Source of the DNA: Diploptera punctata
Lineage: Eukaryota > Arthropoda > Insecta > Blattodea > Blaberidae
Direction of reading: 5' to 3'
NCBI GenBank assembly: GCA_030220185.1
Contig: JASPKZ010007286.1
Location: 744,001-808,000, forward strand
DNA: 64,000 nucleotides
Shown here: in pieces, positions 1 to 11,243 of the stretch
Layout: each line of letters begins with the position of its first letter
How positions within the stretch are numbered: the first letter of the stretch is position 1
Made by a program: the position numbers and the translations under genes
Notes under the pieces: model-generated
Told to the model about the DNA's origin: nothing
Databases searched by the model: none
Seen by the model: only the letters and a program-made list of their open reading frames with translations

Positions 1-154
1 GAATGCACCCTAGTGGAGAAATAATGAAACACATCAAACTGTATATTATAATCAACATTATAGGTTATTATGATGATCTTGAAGAAGATACATGAATACA
101 TTATAGGTTATTATTTTCTTTAGTAAACAACTCAGTAAAATCAAGGAATCTGTT

Positions 155-436
155 CATTATTGATGAAATCCAATTAAGATGGTATGGGCATATAATTAGA
201 AGAAGGGACACAGAACAAACAAAGAAGTATTGAAATGGATACCTCCTGGAAAAGGGAAACGTGGTAGACCAAAGCCAACATGGATAAAGGGAATTCAAGA
301 CAACATGAAGAAGAGAAATATGACAGAAGCAGACACGCAGGACCAGGAAGTGTGGAAGGAAAAAAATTTATATTTTGGTTGAGGATCGTGTGTAAATAAC
401 AGAAACAATCCTGAAATAAAAAAATAAAATAAAATA
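155..436 (+). mobile_element. LINE 3' end (LINE-4)
   Basis: Translates as RWYGHIIRRRDTEQT, then a Gly-Arg-Pro stretch typical of the C-terminus of RTE/Jockey-type LINE polyproteins (RGRPKPTWIKGIQ), followed by an A-rich tail. It is 5'-truncated, with no RT core. Bases 1-50 resemble 46586-46640, another scattered repeat. Confidence 0.6.
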
Positions 437-987
437 CAACAAACATAAAAAGATTACAAGATTTAATTTAGAAGACTGCTACAGATTTGAAAAACAATTC
501 CAAAGGGGAGAAAAAAAAAACGTAACAATATATAACAAGATTAAATATTTGATAAAATCTCAATAATAATTTGACAGAGACTATTGAAATTATATATTAT
601 ATTATGGTAATAGATTTGAGTTATTCATAGAAATGTCTTCATCTATAGTTTTGAATCTCCTCATTATTTCACATTGTTACTATAGTAATTTTTGTATATC
701 ACAATAGTAATTTTCCTTTAAAAAATGTACACACTGGTGAAATTAAATGTTTCTTACCTCTCCTCATGTGATTAATTCCTATAAAAGTTAAATGTGCACA
801 CTGTTTTATAAATTGTTTCTCAAGCTAAGAAAGATTCAAATAATTTAAATGGCACCAATATTATTTCGTTTTAACTCACTTTCTAATATAATAACTAATA
901 ATAATCAATACCGTGTGATTATTTTAATATTATGATATAGTTAGCAGAATTGTGACCTATTTGCTTTGGTTTGTTACATAGGGTGAT
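437..987. other. AT-rich sequence without recognised features
   Basis: I see no gene, tRNA or clear repeat boundary here. Confidence 0.4.
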
Positions 988-999
988 ATGATGACCTAT

Positions 1000-2524
1000 T
1001 AAGTTATGTAGATAGGAAATAACACTATGAGGTTCTTTAATATGTTTTTTTTTTTATTTCACTCACCTCATACTTCATAATTCATAGCAGACCCTGGGTT
1101 TCTTCACATAATTTGTGACATTGTCAATGCTGCGTCACGTTCACAACTGACGTCCAACGGCCTTCTATCCTGCAGACTGACCTCCGCGCCATCTGGTGGC
1201 CGACCGAAGAATTTCCAAATCAGTCCTCTTTCTTTATAACCGGGTATTTCAAATTCATAGTTGTATTTTCATTCTTGCATATGTAAATTTTTTCCCAAAT
1301 TGTGAGTTCCTTCGGTTTTTCCAATTGTTTAAGTAATTTTGTTTTGGTTTCTATTCTATGTTTTTCTGACCAGGCATGTGCAGCTATTGCAGATTTTTCG
1401 GTTTCTCCATTTTTAACATTTCTGAGGTGTTCTTTTAATCTTGTATTTAGATTCCTTTTTGTTTTTCCTATGTATATCTTTTCACAATCTTTACAATTAA
1501 TTTGATAAATTCCCGATTTTTTGCAGTCTTCAATCTTTTCATTTTTGTTGGTTTTTATTAAATTACCTAAGCTGTAATCATTTTTCGGTGCTAATTTAAT
1601 GTTGAATTTGTTGAAAATTTTTTGAAACTTGTCAAATACTAAAGGATGGTATGTGAACTTCTTGAATTTTTTGCCTATATTTTTATCTGTCTGAAGAGTA
1701 CTTTCATTGATGACTTTTTTGTTCTTTGAATTTATTTATTTTCTTGTGTATCATCTTCTCTTGAAAACCATTATCCTGTTATAACCATTATAATGGTTTT
1801 CAAAAGAAAATGATACACAAGAAAATAAATAAATTCAAAGAACAAAAAGTCATCAATGAAAGTACTCTTCAGACAGATAAAAATATAGGCAAAAAATTCA
1901 AGAAATTCACATACCATCCTTTCGTATTTGACAAGTTTCAAAAAATTTTCAACAATTCAACATTAAATTAGCACCGAAAAATGATTACAGCTTAGGTAAT
2001 TTAATAAAAACCAACAAAAATGAAAAGATTGAAGACTGCAAAAAATTGGGAATTTATCAAATTAATTGTAAAGATTGTGAAAAGATATACATAGGAAAAA
2101 CAAAAAGGAATCTAAATACAAGATTAAAAGAACACCTCAGAAATGTTAAAAATGGAGAAACCGAAAAATCTGCAATAGCTGCACATGCCTGGTCAGAAAA
2201 ACATAGAATAGAAACCAAAACAAAATTACTTAAACAATTGGAAAAACCGAAGGAACTCATAATTTGGGAAAAAATTTACATATGCAAGAATGAAAATACA
2301 ACTATGAATTTTGAAATACCCGGTTATAAAGAAAGAGGACTGATTTGGAAATTCTTCGGTCGCCACCAGATGGCGCGGAGGTCAGTCTGCAGGATAGAAG
2401 GCCGTTGGACGTCAGTTGTGAACGTGATGCAGCATTGACAATGTCACAAATTATGTGAAGAAACCCAGGGTCTGCTATGAATTATGAAGTATGAGGTGAG
2501 TGAAATAATAAAAAATAAACAATA
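1000..2524. mobile_element. PLE-B fold-back unit, 1.5 kb
   Basis: A 5' tag (GATAGGAAATAACACTATGA is its core) is followed by a minus-strand arm (about 1034-1773) and a plus-strand arm (about 1789-2520) that are nearly exact reverse complements of each other, with a spacer of about 15 bases. The unit is flanked by atgatgacctat at 988-999 and 2525-2536, a 12-base target-site duplication. Both arms encode part of the Penelope GIY-YIG endonuclease. Confidence 0.85.
2046..2438 (+). pseudogene. PLE-B GIY-YIG endonuclease domain, 5'-truncated
   Basis: The endonuclease part of a Penelope-like retroelement, which nicks target DNA for retrotransposition. The GIY (GIYQI) and YIG (YIGKTKR) motifs sit at the start, with a CxxC zinc-ligand pair between them (CKDC), then TRLKEH and AAHAWSEKH, which supply the Arg and His residues usual for PLE endonucleases. 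Compared with the copy at 61663-61884 one G is lost near 2361, so the C-terminus goes out of frame. The RT domain is absent. The mirror arm at about 1400-1515 carries the same domain on the minus strand. Confidence 0.8.
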
Positions 2525-2699
2525 ATGATGACCTATGCTTTCCTGTTTGTTCTCTATATCCAATACCTATATTTTGAGCTAATTTTGTGCAGTATCTAGT
2601 CATTCAAATTACTCATACCTTGTGTTCTTCATTTTGTGAGGTACTGGGATATTTTTTGCCTGATGTTTGAATTATGTTAAAATCTTTAGGAAACAACAT

Positions 2700-3085
2700 T
2701 AAGATGTTTTATTTTAATATTTGAGTTTGTATTTTTTAAACATTCTTACCTCATATGTTGGAGATTAAATTATTCTCGTCGGGGATCTCCAAGTTCATAA
2801 AATCTACACCAGATGGCAGTTCAGAAGATGTTAACGACGAAATTTCAACAGTTGGAATTTGACTGAAGATGGAAGTAATACTATACTTTTGAAACCAGTA
2901 TCGTGAAGACACGCAACTTTGTGAGGTGAGATGTTAAAACATTTTCTCCAACTCATTTATTAATATAAATACCTCATAGTGTTTCCTCCCATGTAAATTT
3001 AATTAAATTTGAAATGATCTTCCAACAAAACTAACATATGAGGTAAGAATGTTTTAAAAAATACAAACTCAAATATTTGAATTAT
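2700..3085. mobile_element. PLE inverted repeat interrupted by a solo PLE-F 3' end
   Basis: Sequence at about 2722-2758 is repeated in reverse complement at about 3035-3080 (tacctcatatgtt and its complement). Between them lies a plus-strand PLE-F 3' end (2770-2985) with the peptide STPDGSSEDV, a hammerhead-like core and an inverted tag at its right end. This is one PLE unit nested in another. Confidence 0.65.
2860..2903 (+). ncRNA. Hammerhead-like ribozyme core (PLE-F)
   Basis: CTGAAGA, one extra T, a stem of about 7 pairs (GGAAGTA with TACTTTT), then GAAAC, a two-base loop, GT and A. Three bases on either side pair (TGA with TCG, counting one G-U), as helix I would. PLEs are known to carry hammerhead motifs. 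The unpaired T after CTGANGA departs from the textbook core. Confidence 0.55.
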
Positions 3086-3109
3086 GTGCCTAAAGAACAT
3101 CAGTAAATA

Positions 3110-3352
3110 TTTAATTAATAATTAAATGAATCGTGATTTCTTCTTACCTCATACTTCTATGTTTTTTTAAACACAGCACTGCAGTATCGGTGACACGTTA
3201 TCATTAGCTGTTTTCACGACGATGATGACGACGTGTCGCCGATACTGCAGTGCTGTGTTTAAAAAAAACATAGTAGTATGAGGTAAGAAGAAATCACGAT
3301 TAATTTAATTATTATTAATTGAACCTCATAATGTTAAAAATTCCCAAATTTA
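3110..3352. mobile_element. PLE-C fold-back, about 240 bases
   Basis: Two arms of the PLE-C 3' end (cttcttacctcatac and its complement) meet near 3215. The tag (aatttttaacattatgaggt, read on the minus strand) is at the right end. taaatattt flanks both sides as a short target-site duplication. Confidence 0.7.
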
Positions 3353-4384
3353 ATATATAAATATTTCATTATGTGAGACATATGCTATACCCAACTCATT
3401 ATACTAACATATGAGAAAAGTTTGTTCATTTTGTAAAGATGAGTGCTGTCTGACATATATATCAAGAAAATAATGCAGTTTAGGAAAAGAAAACATTCGG
3501 GTATTTCTTTAAATATAAAATAGTATTGTAACAAAAATTTATTTTCATATATTTGAGGTCTGTGTCATTTTTAAGAGTAAGTAGCCATAATTATTTGTCT
3601 AAATCTTAAACAAAATAGTTTGATCAATTTTTTTTTATGGATGCAAGCACCAAAAAGCAGGCTTCTCTCTTCTCTATGTAAATATCTATTTTAACAAACA
3701 GAACAAATTATAAATTAATATCAATAACTTTCACAACAGATACCTACAATCTTCTGTAACAGTATTCTTTATATACACTTGGAATGAATGTATCATGACG
3801 GGTAATAAATAATAGAAGTCATCAGATGGGTTTCTGCCGCAGGTCAGAAACAAACAGAAGGATAGATTTCACACCAATATAAATGATAAAACTTTGTTCT
3901 TAACCATATTCTCCACTGACATATTGCAGCCAATCAATTCTCTTCCACATCACTTCCATATTTAATTCTAACTTTCAAAAAATATCAATACTGAATTGTA
4001 CTTCAACAAATATTTTACTCTACAAACGATATCTGTGTTATTATAATTTGCCGCACTTTTACAGCAGCTCTGCACTACTTCCAGCTGAATCCTGTAACAC
4101 GACATTTCATTTTCTTAATAAATATAACATACACTTAGGTTAAAATGCATATTAGTTCATTAAAATAAAGCATCGTCAGACATCTTAGATATTTGTACAA
4201 GACACAGTTGATCAGTCATTGCATTCAGATATATCTATATGTAATACAATATGATTTTAAACTTTCCTGTAATTATTCCAAATGATATCTGTCCATTTGC
4301 ATTTACATTAATTTAGTTTTTAGTTATTTTATTTACTCCATAACTTTTTCCCATTAAAAGTATTATAAAAATTTAACTGAAATA
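3353..4384. other. Unannotated AT-rich sequence
   Basis: I see no coding sequence or repeat with clear ends. Confidence 0.35.
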
Positions 4385-4700
4385 ATAATAATAATAATGA
4401 TTTGAGAGAAGTACATCATACAGAGAATGATTGGAAAGCATTAGCTCAGGATAGGGATGTATGGAGAGCTTATGTCCACGCTGCCATGAACCTACGGGTT
4501 CGATAGTACCAGTGAGTAAGTAAGTAAGTAAGTAATATAATAATTATGATTTGAGGGAAGTAGAGAGAGTACGGAGAATGATTGGAAAGCATTAGCTCAG
4601 GATAGGGATGTATGGAGAGCGTATGTACATGCGGCCATGAACCTACGGGTTCGATAGTGCCAGTGAGTAAGTATAATAATAATAATAATGATGGTGATGA
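4385..4700 (+). repeat. Two tandem LINE-2 3' tails with simple repeats
   Basis: Two copies of a segment of about 130 bases (4390-4535 and 4545-4668) that runs from a gatttgag...gaagta start to catgaacctacgggttcgat, ending in gtaagtaagt or AAT repeats. The same tail occurs at 38955-39150 in a longer LINE fragment, so these are severely 5'-truncated LINE copies. Confidence 0.6.
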
Positions 4701-4724
4701 TGATGATAATAATAATAATAGGCT

Positions 4725-5060
4725 TGGTTTGAGACTTGAAAGCAAATGTAATTTTTTTTCGCCCAATGGGTTGCTGACCCAGAGGGGTATTATTGTGGGT
4801 TTCCCACTAATGTAGCATTTCCTCTACATTAAGGTGATGTAGTTATACCGCCAGTAACTCGGTTCTCAGAGCCTAATTTGAAATAGCAGGTTGCACCACG
4901 AGCTGGTTGAGGATGAGATTTGGATAGGAGAGTTGATGAAATGCACGTCACTATCCCTTGGTGGGACGTCCAAAAAAGCGTTTGGATGGAAATTCCTCTC
5001 TGAGACCGTAACAGGCCACACGGCCTAATACTTGCATGGATGAATAATGATAATAATAAT
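4725..5060 (+). mobile_element. SINE S1 with a LINE-3-type tail
   Basis: A non-coding element of about 330 bases that ends gtaacaggccacacggccta then an AAT repeat. The end matches, in reverse complement, the 3' tail of the LINE at 24430-25070. A relative lies at 49020-49270. Confidence 0.55.
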
Positions 5061-5449
5061 AATAAAAATAGTAATGCTCTATTTAAAAAAATAATAACAA
5101 GGAGAAATGCAGAAAGGAGTACTATGAATCTTTACTGAGATTTAAAAAATTTGTTTTGCAATAATAGTATGCGGATTGGATTTCAGAAACGTTTATCAGC
5201 TCTGAGCCAGCTTCGTTGGCTCAATTAACTTGCTCTGCCTATATCGATTGCACAGAAGCAAGATAATCAATCAAATAAATCAAATATCTTCAAGCTTTAA
5301 AGCTGAAGATCAACATGTTGTGACGTAAATAGTGGGAAAATAAGATTCCAGAAACATAAAATCAAAGATTTTAATACATTGTGAATATAGGGAAACTGAA
5401 GAATGTTTGTAAAAGGTGGGAACGTAAAAGTGAGGTAATATTGTATTTT
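5061..5449. other. Unannotated sequence
   Basis: Nothing recognisable. Confidence 0.35.
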
Positions 5450-5471
5450 AAATTTGAAGAGAAAAATTTTC

Positions 5472-5543
5472 GCCTAGACCGGGACTCGAACCCGGGACCC
5501 TTGCTTTCCGGGCCAAGTGCTCTACCAACTGAGCTACCAAGGC
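5472..5543 (-). tRNA. tRNA-like sequence in T1 unit 1 (probable pseudogene)
   Basis: Folds as a cloverleaf: D arm GCTC/GAGC, T arm CCGGG/CCCGG with loop TTCGAGT, and an acceptor with one mismatch in intact copies. The A box (TAGCTCAGTTGG) and B box (GGTTCGAGTCC) are intact. The anticodon loop CCGGAAA would read GGA but has C instead of U at position 33, and there is no long variable arm as a real tRNA-Ser needs. One base is missing relative to the other copies. Confidence 0.5.
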
Positions 5544-5776
5544 GAGTTACGATCTAGACGCAATTTTTCTCCTTATATACGTTGTTAATTCCCTATCGCC
5601 AAATGCTTTTGAAACCATTGTTTCTATCTTTGCAAATGGCGGCTTCTTAGTTAAGAAGACATTTATTGGAAATTTAACATTACTTTTAAAAGCCAGTAAG
5701 GCCTCTAATGATGTTTTTTATTATTAATTTAACATTTCTCAATGAAAGATAAATTAAATTTGAAGAGAAAATTTTC

Positions 5777-5849
5777 GCCTAGACCGGGACTCGAACCCGG
5801 GACCCTTGGCTTTCCGGGCCAAGTGCTCTACCAACTGAGCTATCGAGGC
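5777..5849 (-). tRNA. tRNA-like sequence in T1 unit 2 (probable pseudogene)
   Basis: Same cloverleaf and CGGAAA loop as the other T1 copies, with one acceptor-stem substitution (gctatcgag instead of gctaccgag). Confidence 0.5.
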
Positions 5850-6080
5850 GAGTTACGATCTAGACGCAAATTTTTCTCTTATATACGTTGTAATTCCTAT
5901 CGCCAATGCTTTGAAACCATTGTTTCTATCTTTGCAAATGGCGGCTTCTTAGTTAAGAAGACATTTATTGGAAATTTAACATTACTTTTAAAAGCCAGTA
6001 AGGCCTCTAAATGATGTTTTTTATTATTAATTTAACATTTCTCAATGAAAGATAAATTAAATTTGAAGAGAAAAATTTTC

Positions 6081-6153
6081 GCCTAGACCGGGACTCGAAC
6101 CCGGGACCCTTGGCTTTCCGGGCCAAGTGCTCTACCAACTGAGCTACCAAGGC
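6081..6153 (-). tRNA. tRNA-like sequence in T1 unit 3 (probable pseudogene)
   Basis: Same cloverleaf as the other T1 copies; A and B boxes are intact. Confidence 0.5.
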
Positions 6154-6389
6154 GAGTTACGATCTAGACGCAAATTTTTCTCTTATATACGTTGTAATTC
6201 CCTATCGCCAAATGCTTTTGAAACCATTGTTTCTATCTTTGCAAATGGCGGCTTCTTAGTTAAGAAGACATTTATTGGAAATTTAACATTACTTTTAAAA
6301 GCCAGTAAGGCCTCTAATGATGTTTTTTATTATTAATTTAACATTTCTCAATGAAAGATAAATTAAATTTGAAGAGAAAAATTTTGTAT

Positions 6390-6740
6390 TTTACTCCAAG
6401 CACGACAGCCTTAAAGGCCCTTGGCCTACCAGCTGGCCTCATGTCCACATGTGTTATTAACAGAGGTAGACGATCATAAGCCCAGTGTAGGGGGGGACAT
6501 GTGGTCAGCATGTTGGGGTCTCCCCCAGCCAGGATTAACTGGGTCTTCTCAACCTGGAGGCTCTCATATTATGGTTAGCTACCAAAATGCCTCACGATAA
6601 TAGATGGGGCAAATGGTCCCATACTGGCCAAAATTCCATGAGAAAAATGTCTTCCCCATGGAGACTTGAACGAGCGCAAGTCCTGTAGCTCTGCCCCAAG
6701 GCTTCTTACCTTAACCACTTGGCTACGACACGGGACAATA
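6390..6740 (-). mobile_element. SINE S2
   Basis: Non-coding element of about 350 bases, also present at 60180-60470 and 62430-62775 (minus) and in part at 34805-34965 (plus). Near its right end, tggagacttgaacgagcgca resembles a degraded B box, so a tRNA-derived head is likely. Confidence 0.6.
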
Positions 6741-6900
6741 TTGTATTACCCATACGAATTCAAAGAAATTTATTACAGAAATACCCCAAAATACCAGTAT
6801 TTAATGAAAAAGTGTTCATATTCCACTAATTTTCTTTTTAAGCTGATATATTGTAGTTTCAGATGTATTATATTTTATTTGGTAACAATCTTATTCATAA

Positions 6901-8549
6901 GAATTAAATGAATTGTGATTTCTTCTTACCTCATACTTCTATGTTTTTTTTAAACACAGCCCTGCAGTATCAACGACCATCGTTACCATCCTCAGCTGTT
7001 TTCAAGACTGTCAATTTTTTCTTTTGCCAGTAATTATCCAAACTGCCATCTGGTGTTCTTTTGAAGGGATTATTTTCTAAACTGCCATCTGGTGTTCTTT
7101 TGAAGGAATTATTTTCTAAACTGCCATCTGGTGTTTAGAAAATAATTATTTCAAAAGAACACCAGATGGCAGTGTGGATAATTACCAGCAAAAGAAAAAA
7201 TTGACAGCCATAAAAACAGTTGAGGTTGGTGACGATGGTCGCTGATACTGCAGTGCTGTGTTTAAAAAAACATAAATCATCTTCTTCTTCTTCTTCCTTC
7301 CAAGTATTAGGCCAAGGCCTGTTACGATCCTATAGAAAATTTTCCCTCCAGCGTTTCACAGGACGGCCCAGTGATCTTCGTCCTCTTGGTATATAATTAT
7401 AAACAGCTTTGGGGATCCGATTTGAACTCATTCTTTCAAGATGGTGTTTTCCAATTTAGTTGGTACTGTTTAATATATTCCAAAATTGGCATAGTCTTCA
7501 ATTCTTTTAAGATATCGGTGTTCCTTTTCCGATCCCATCTGGTGTAACCCGCTGTTCTGCGCATGAATCTCATTTCACAAGCCGTTATTCTGCTTTCATG
7601 TTGTTTTTTTAGTGTCCATGCTTCACTACCATAGGTCAACACTGGTCTAGCCAAAGTGTTTATAAACGTAATCTGGTGTTTTTTTGTACAAGGGATGGTT
7701 TCATAACTTGATTAATAATTCCTAAACTTTTATTATAACTAGTAACTTTTTCAGGGATATCCTTTTCATCCCAGATAGAGAGATAATATCCAAGATATTT
7801 AAATTGATTAGATCTCTCTAAAATGTTATTCTGGAGACAGATTTTACTTTGTATGGGGTCCTTCCATGAAATGCCATAATTTTAGTTTTGTTAATTGATA
7901 TTTCCATATTAAATTTGGCACCTATTTTTTGTAAATTTATAAATTGATCGTTGCAAATCATTTTCGGAAAGTGCCAGAAGAGCTAAATCGTCTGCAAAAA
8001 GAATAGCATCGAGTTTGAGGTTCCTATTGATGGCTATATATCCTCGTTGTGTTTTCCTCCCATTCATTTATTAATTTATTCATGTATATAATGAAAAGCA
8101 CCGGTGAAAGTCCACATCCCTGTCTTACTCCAGTGTTGATCTTTTCCCAAGAAGATAATTTGCCATCTTGTTTAACAGAGATTTCATTATCTTTATAGAT
8201 GTTGAAGATATTAGTAATATATTGTTGTGGAACGTTATCATCAGCTAAAATTTGTAGTAATATATTCCTGTCTACTTTGTCAAAAGCCTTTATGAAGTCA
8301 ACAAAGGCGATATGAGTTTTCTACATTGAATTCCTTGTGCTTTTCTAATAGTAGTTTTAGAGTAAAGAATCCATCTGTACAAGATCTACCCTTTCTGAAT
8401 CCATTCTGCTCTTCTCCAATTATATTTTCATAAATTTTCCTCAATTTATTCTTAACTATATTAGCATAAATTTTATATCCAGAGTTCGATTCATTTAATT
8501 CTTATGAATTAAACCTCAATGTTAAAAATTCCCAAATTTATTATATAAA
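6901..8549. mobile_element. PLE-C fold-back unit with a nested RTE-1
   Basis: Minus arm 6901 to about 7130, plus arm about 7140-7275, then an RTE-1 LINE (7277-8482), then the rest of the PLE 3' end and its inverted tag. tcttattcataa at 6889-6900 and 8550-8561 is the target-site duplication. About 25 bases of PLE sequence are missing at the LINE junction. The arms contain two to three 36-base repeats (CTGCCATCTGGTGTTCTTTT). Confidence 0.75.
7277..8482 (-). mobile_element. RTE-1 LINE, 5'-truncated
   Basis: Same family as 19875-21914. It ends (left side) with the RTE-1 3' tail and a CTT repeat. Frames are broken by indels, but RQGCGLSP and FADD, both intact RT motifs, can be read on the minus strand near 8130 and 7995. 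Confidence 0.75.
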
Positions 8550-8629
8550 TCTTATTCATAATTAAATGTATTTCTTATTTTTAAACTGGCTTGCATCAAT
8601 TTTATTTTGGGAATAAATTACTGCACAAT

Positions 8630-8725
8630 AGGAAGTAACATTATGAGGCTCTTCTTAATTAATACCTCATGAATTTTTATGTTCAATTTATGAGATAAGG
8701 TGAATAGACTCACCTTATTCATTTT
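8630..8725. repeat. Small PLE-type fold-back remnant
   Basis: A tag-like aggaagtaacattatgaggc is followed within 60 bases by acctcat and two aggtgaata/tcacctt segments in inverted orientation. Confidence 0.4.
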
Positions 8726-9198
8726 GAGAAATGGCAAAATTTCTACAATGCAGGATTTCAAATGACAGTACATATGCTAGAAATGTTTGTGACATTATTA
8801 TGACAATGTTCATGGAGAATGGGGGGGGATATGTATTGCCAACATATGCATATTTTCAACTTTCATGCTCCTTTGGAGTCTTAGAAAAGTTACTAAGCTA
8901 ATCAGATTAGGAATAGTCAGTGCTGAAGTTTTGTGAGAAGTTGCTGAAGGTGAGATCCGGCCTTTGGAACTAGCAAATGATTTCCAAGAATACCGTCCAT
9001 TGTTTTAATTCTTACAGTAAGCATTTTGTCTTGTAAGTATCATAATATGTTTAACTAAATGTAAAATAAGACGGCTCCCAATATTAATTTAAACATAAAA
9101 CCTACTCCATTCAATTTTTATATTTGAAAAATGAAACTGATCTTAAATTTAATAAAAAACTTAAGTTACCATCAGTGTTTTTTACATTGTACATAATA
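8726..9198. other. Unannotated sequence
   Basis: No gene or clear repeat. Confidence 0.35.
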
Positions 9199-9201
9199 AT
9201 A

Positions 9202-9261
<60 letters not shown>

Positions 9262-9268
9262 TAATAAT
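9190..9268. repeat. (ATA)n microsatellite
   Basis: About 25 near-perfect ATA units directly before an RTE-1 fragment. Confidence 0.85.
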
Positions 9269-9269
9269 T

Positions 9270-9826
9270 TTAGAGAGATCTAATCAATTTAAATATCTTG
9301 GATATTATCTCTCTATCTGGGATGAAAAGGATATCCCTGAAAAAATTACTAGTTATAATAAAAGTTTAGGAATTATTAATCAAGTTATGAAACCATCCCT
9401 TATACAAAAAAACACCAGATTACGTTTATATAACACTTTGACTAGACCAGTGTTGACCTATGGTAGTGAAGCATGGACACTAAAAAGACAACATGAAGCA
9501 GCAAGAATAACGGCTTGTGAAATGAGATTCATGCGCAGAACAGCGGGTTACACCAGATGGGATCGGAAAAGGAACACCGATATCTTAAAAGAATTGAAGA
9601 CTACGCCAATTTTGGAATATATTAAACAGTACCAACTAAATTGGAAACACCATCTTGAAAGAATGAGTTCAAATCGGATCCCCAAAGCTGTTTATAATTA
9701 TATACCAAGAGGACAAAGATCCTATGAAACACTGGAGGGAAAATTTTCTATAGGATCGTAACAGGCCTTGGCCTAATACTTGGAAGGAAGGAAGAAGAAG
9801 AAGATAATAATAATAATAATAATAAT
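9270..9826 (+). mobile_element. RTE-1 LINE 3' fragment
   Basis: The open frame 9387-9761 encodes the RTE-1 C-terminus ([37 protein letters not shown] and [18 protein letters not shown]), downstream of the RT core. The 3' tail ggccttggcctaatacttgg leads into GAAGAAGAAG and an ATA repeat. It carries a codon-level insertion (HEAAR against HESR in other copies). Confidence 0.8.
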
Positions 9827-9838
9827 TTAAAAATGATT

Positions 9839-10567
9839 AATATTTAATTTTAGGAAGTTATATTTTGAGGTTAAAACAAAAAATGATAAACAGAAGTAAT
9901 CTTGAAAAAGAAGAACCACCTATGAAAAAATATAGGAAATTCACATATCACCCCTGGGTACATAATAAATTTCAAAATATATTTGAGAAGTTTAATATTA
10001 AATTAGCACCAAAAAATAATACAGTTTAAATAACACTAATAAAAACCAACAAAATGAAAAAACTGATAAAAATAAAAAGTCAGGAATATATCAAATTGAA
10101 TGCATGGGTTGTGAAAAGATATTATATATAGGGAAAAACAAAAAGAGAACCTAAAAATTAGAACCAAGAACACATAAGAAATATTAAAAATGGAGAAATT
10201 GAAAAATCTGCAGTTGCTAGCTCATTTTTGGTCTGAAAAAACATAATATTAATTCAGACACTAAATTATTAAAACAGTTAGAAAATACAAACGAGCTGAC
10301 TATTGGGAAAAAAAAATTATATTCAGAAGAACAGAACAGAGTTATGAATTTTGATATTCCGATGGAGGGTGACCTTGTTTTGGAGGTTCCTTTGGCCAAC
10401 CACAGGATGGAGCTGACATCGACATCCAGGTGGTGCAACATAATGCAACATATAATAAAACCAGTCTGGGAAAGCTGAAGATAAAACAGCGAATTGTTTT
10501 GAAACATGTCCAAGAACAAATCAACATTAATATTGAGGTAAAGATGTCCAGACCAAAAATAATATAA
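9839..10567 (+). mobile_element. PLE-A copy in single orientation with 5' tag
   Basis: Begins with the PLE-A tag (ttttaggaagttatattttg then aggtta), then a 5'-truncated body in sense orientation up to gatgtccagaccaaaaataa. ttaaaaatgatt at 9827-9838 and 10568-10579 flanks it. This copy shows that the tag belongs at the 5' end of the body. The endonuclease frame is broken by several indels (10080-10370). Confidence 0.8.
10474..10512 (+). ncRNA. Hammerhead-like core (PLE-A)
   Basis: CTGAAGA, T, a stem built on AAAACAG/TTGTTTT, GAAAC, AT, then GTC as the would-be cleavage triplet. Helix I is weak here (one pair). Confidence 0.45.
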
Positions 10568-11049
10568 TTAAAAATGATTGCTTATCCTTTTATCACAAGA
10601 AATTATACTGCAATAAAAAAGAAAAAAATTGTTTCCTGATAAAATGTCTTGCAGGAGAATTAAAAATAATTTAATTGTAAGTGTTCCATGATCTTTGCCT
10701 TAGCTAATAAGGAATAACTCAAAATCATAGTTTATAATGAAATGCTATCATGATTATAATACAAGAACACATATATGAAAATGATTAAATCCTTCAAAAA
10801 AATTAATTCCAATCAAGATCATCTTGTATCCAATAACAATTTTGTACTCCTCTATTGCTTAAAACACAATCATAATTAAAATGCTATCCAGATTTTTTGT
10901 AAAATTACTTTATATTATCTGAGATTAATAAATTTATTTACCCTTATTGCAAAACATAATTTTTTTGCATGTAAAAAAAACATCACGCAATTAGATTTTT
11001 TAATAAAAATTTTATAACCAAAAATTTTCACTAAGATGTGACACTCACG
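10568..11049. other. CLPTM1 3' flank
   Basis: Downstream of the CLPTM1 stop; part of it must be 3' UTR. A possible AATAAA on the minus strand lies near 10928-10933. Confidence 0.35.
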
Positions 11050-11243
11050 TTAATCTTTTTTCTTGGAAGAAGCATCTTTAGCTGGGCTGCAGCAATGGCA
11101 GGAGGTACTCCATTTGCTTGTTGCTGTGCAGTTCGTGCAGCTGCCGTTCCTCTTCCATCTCAGCAGAGAAACCAATTCTATTCACTCTGGTTGGATCTGT
11201 TTTATATATCAACGTTGATACAAAAATATGAAGAAAACAATAT
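11050..11243 (-). CDS. CLPTM1: CLPTM1 exon 11 (C-terminus), several frame breaks
   Basis: Follows TTTTTTGCAG and encodes (D)IVFFIFLYQR. One G of the expected Trp codon is missing near 11205-11214, and the frame then reads IYKTDPTRVNRIGFSAE. The family's conserved segment here is YQRWIYRVDPTRVNEFG. Beyond this an Ala/Gln-rich tail changes frame at least once more before SSKKKD and a TAA at 11050-11052. Lysine-rich KKKD endings are usual for the family, which is why I prefer this stop to the earlier TAA in another frame. Confidence 0.75.

Larger units (their letters stand above)
5450..6388 (-). repeat. T1 tandem array, three units of about 302-305 bases
   Basis: Each unit consists of a tRNA-like sequence on the minus strand between GAGAAAAATTT-type inverted arms, followed by a shared spacer (with ggcggcttcttagttaagaa). 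Starts of the tRNA-like part are 5472, 5777 and 6081. Units differ by a few bases only. Confidence 0.85.

Noticed and set aside
1302..2260. Two identical 67-codon frames (1302-1505 plus, 2057-2260 minus).
   Set aside because: They are antisense to the PLE endonuclease in the two arms of one palindrome, so they are shadows of the coding strand and not a conserved gene.
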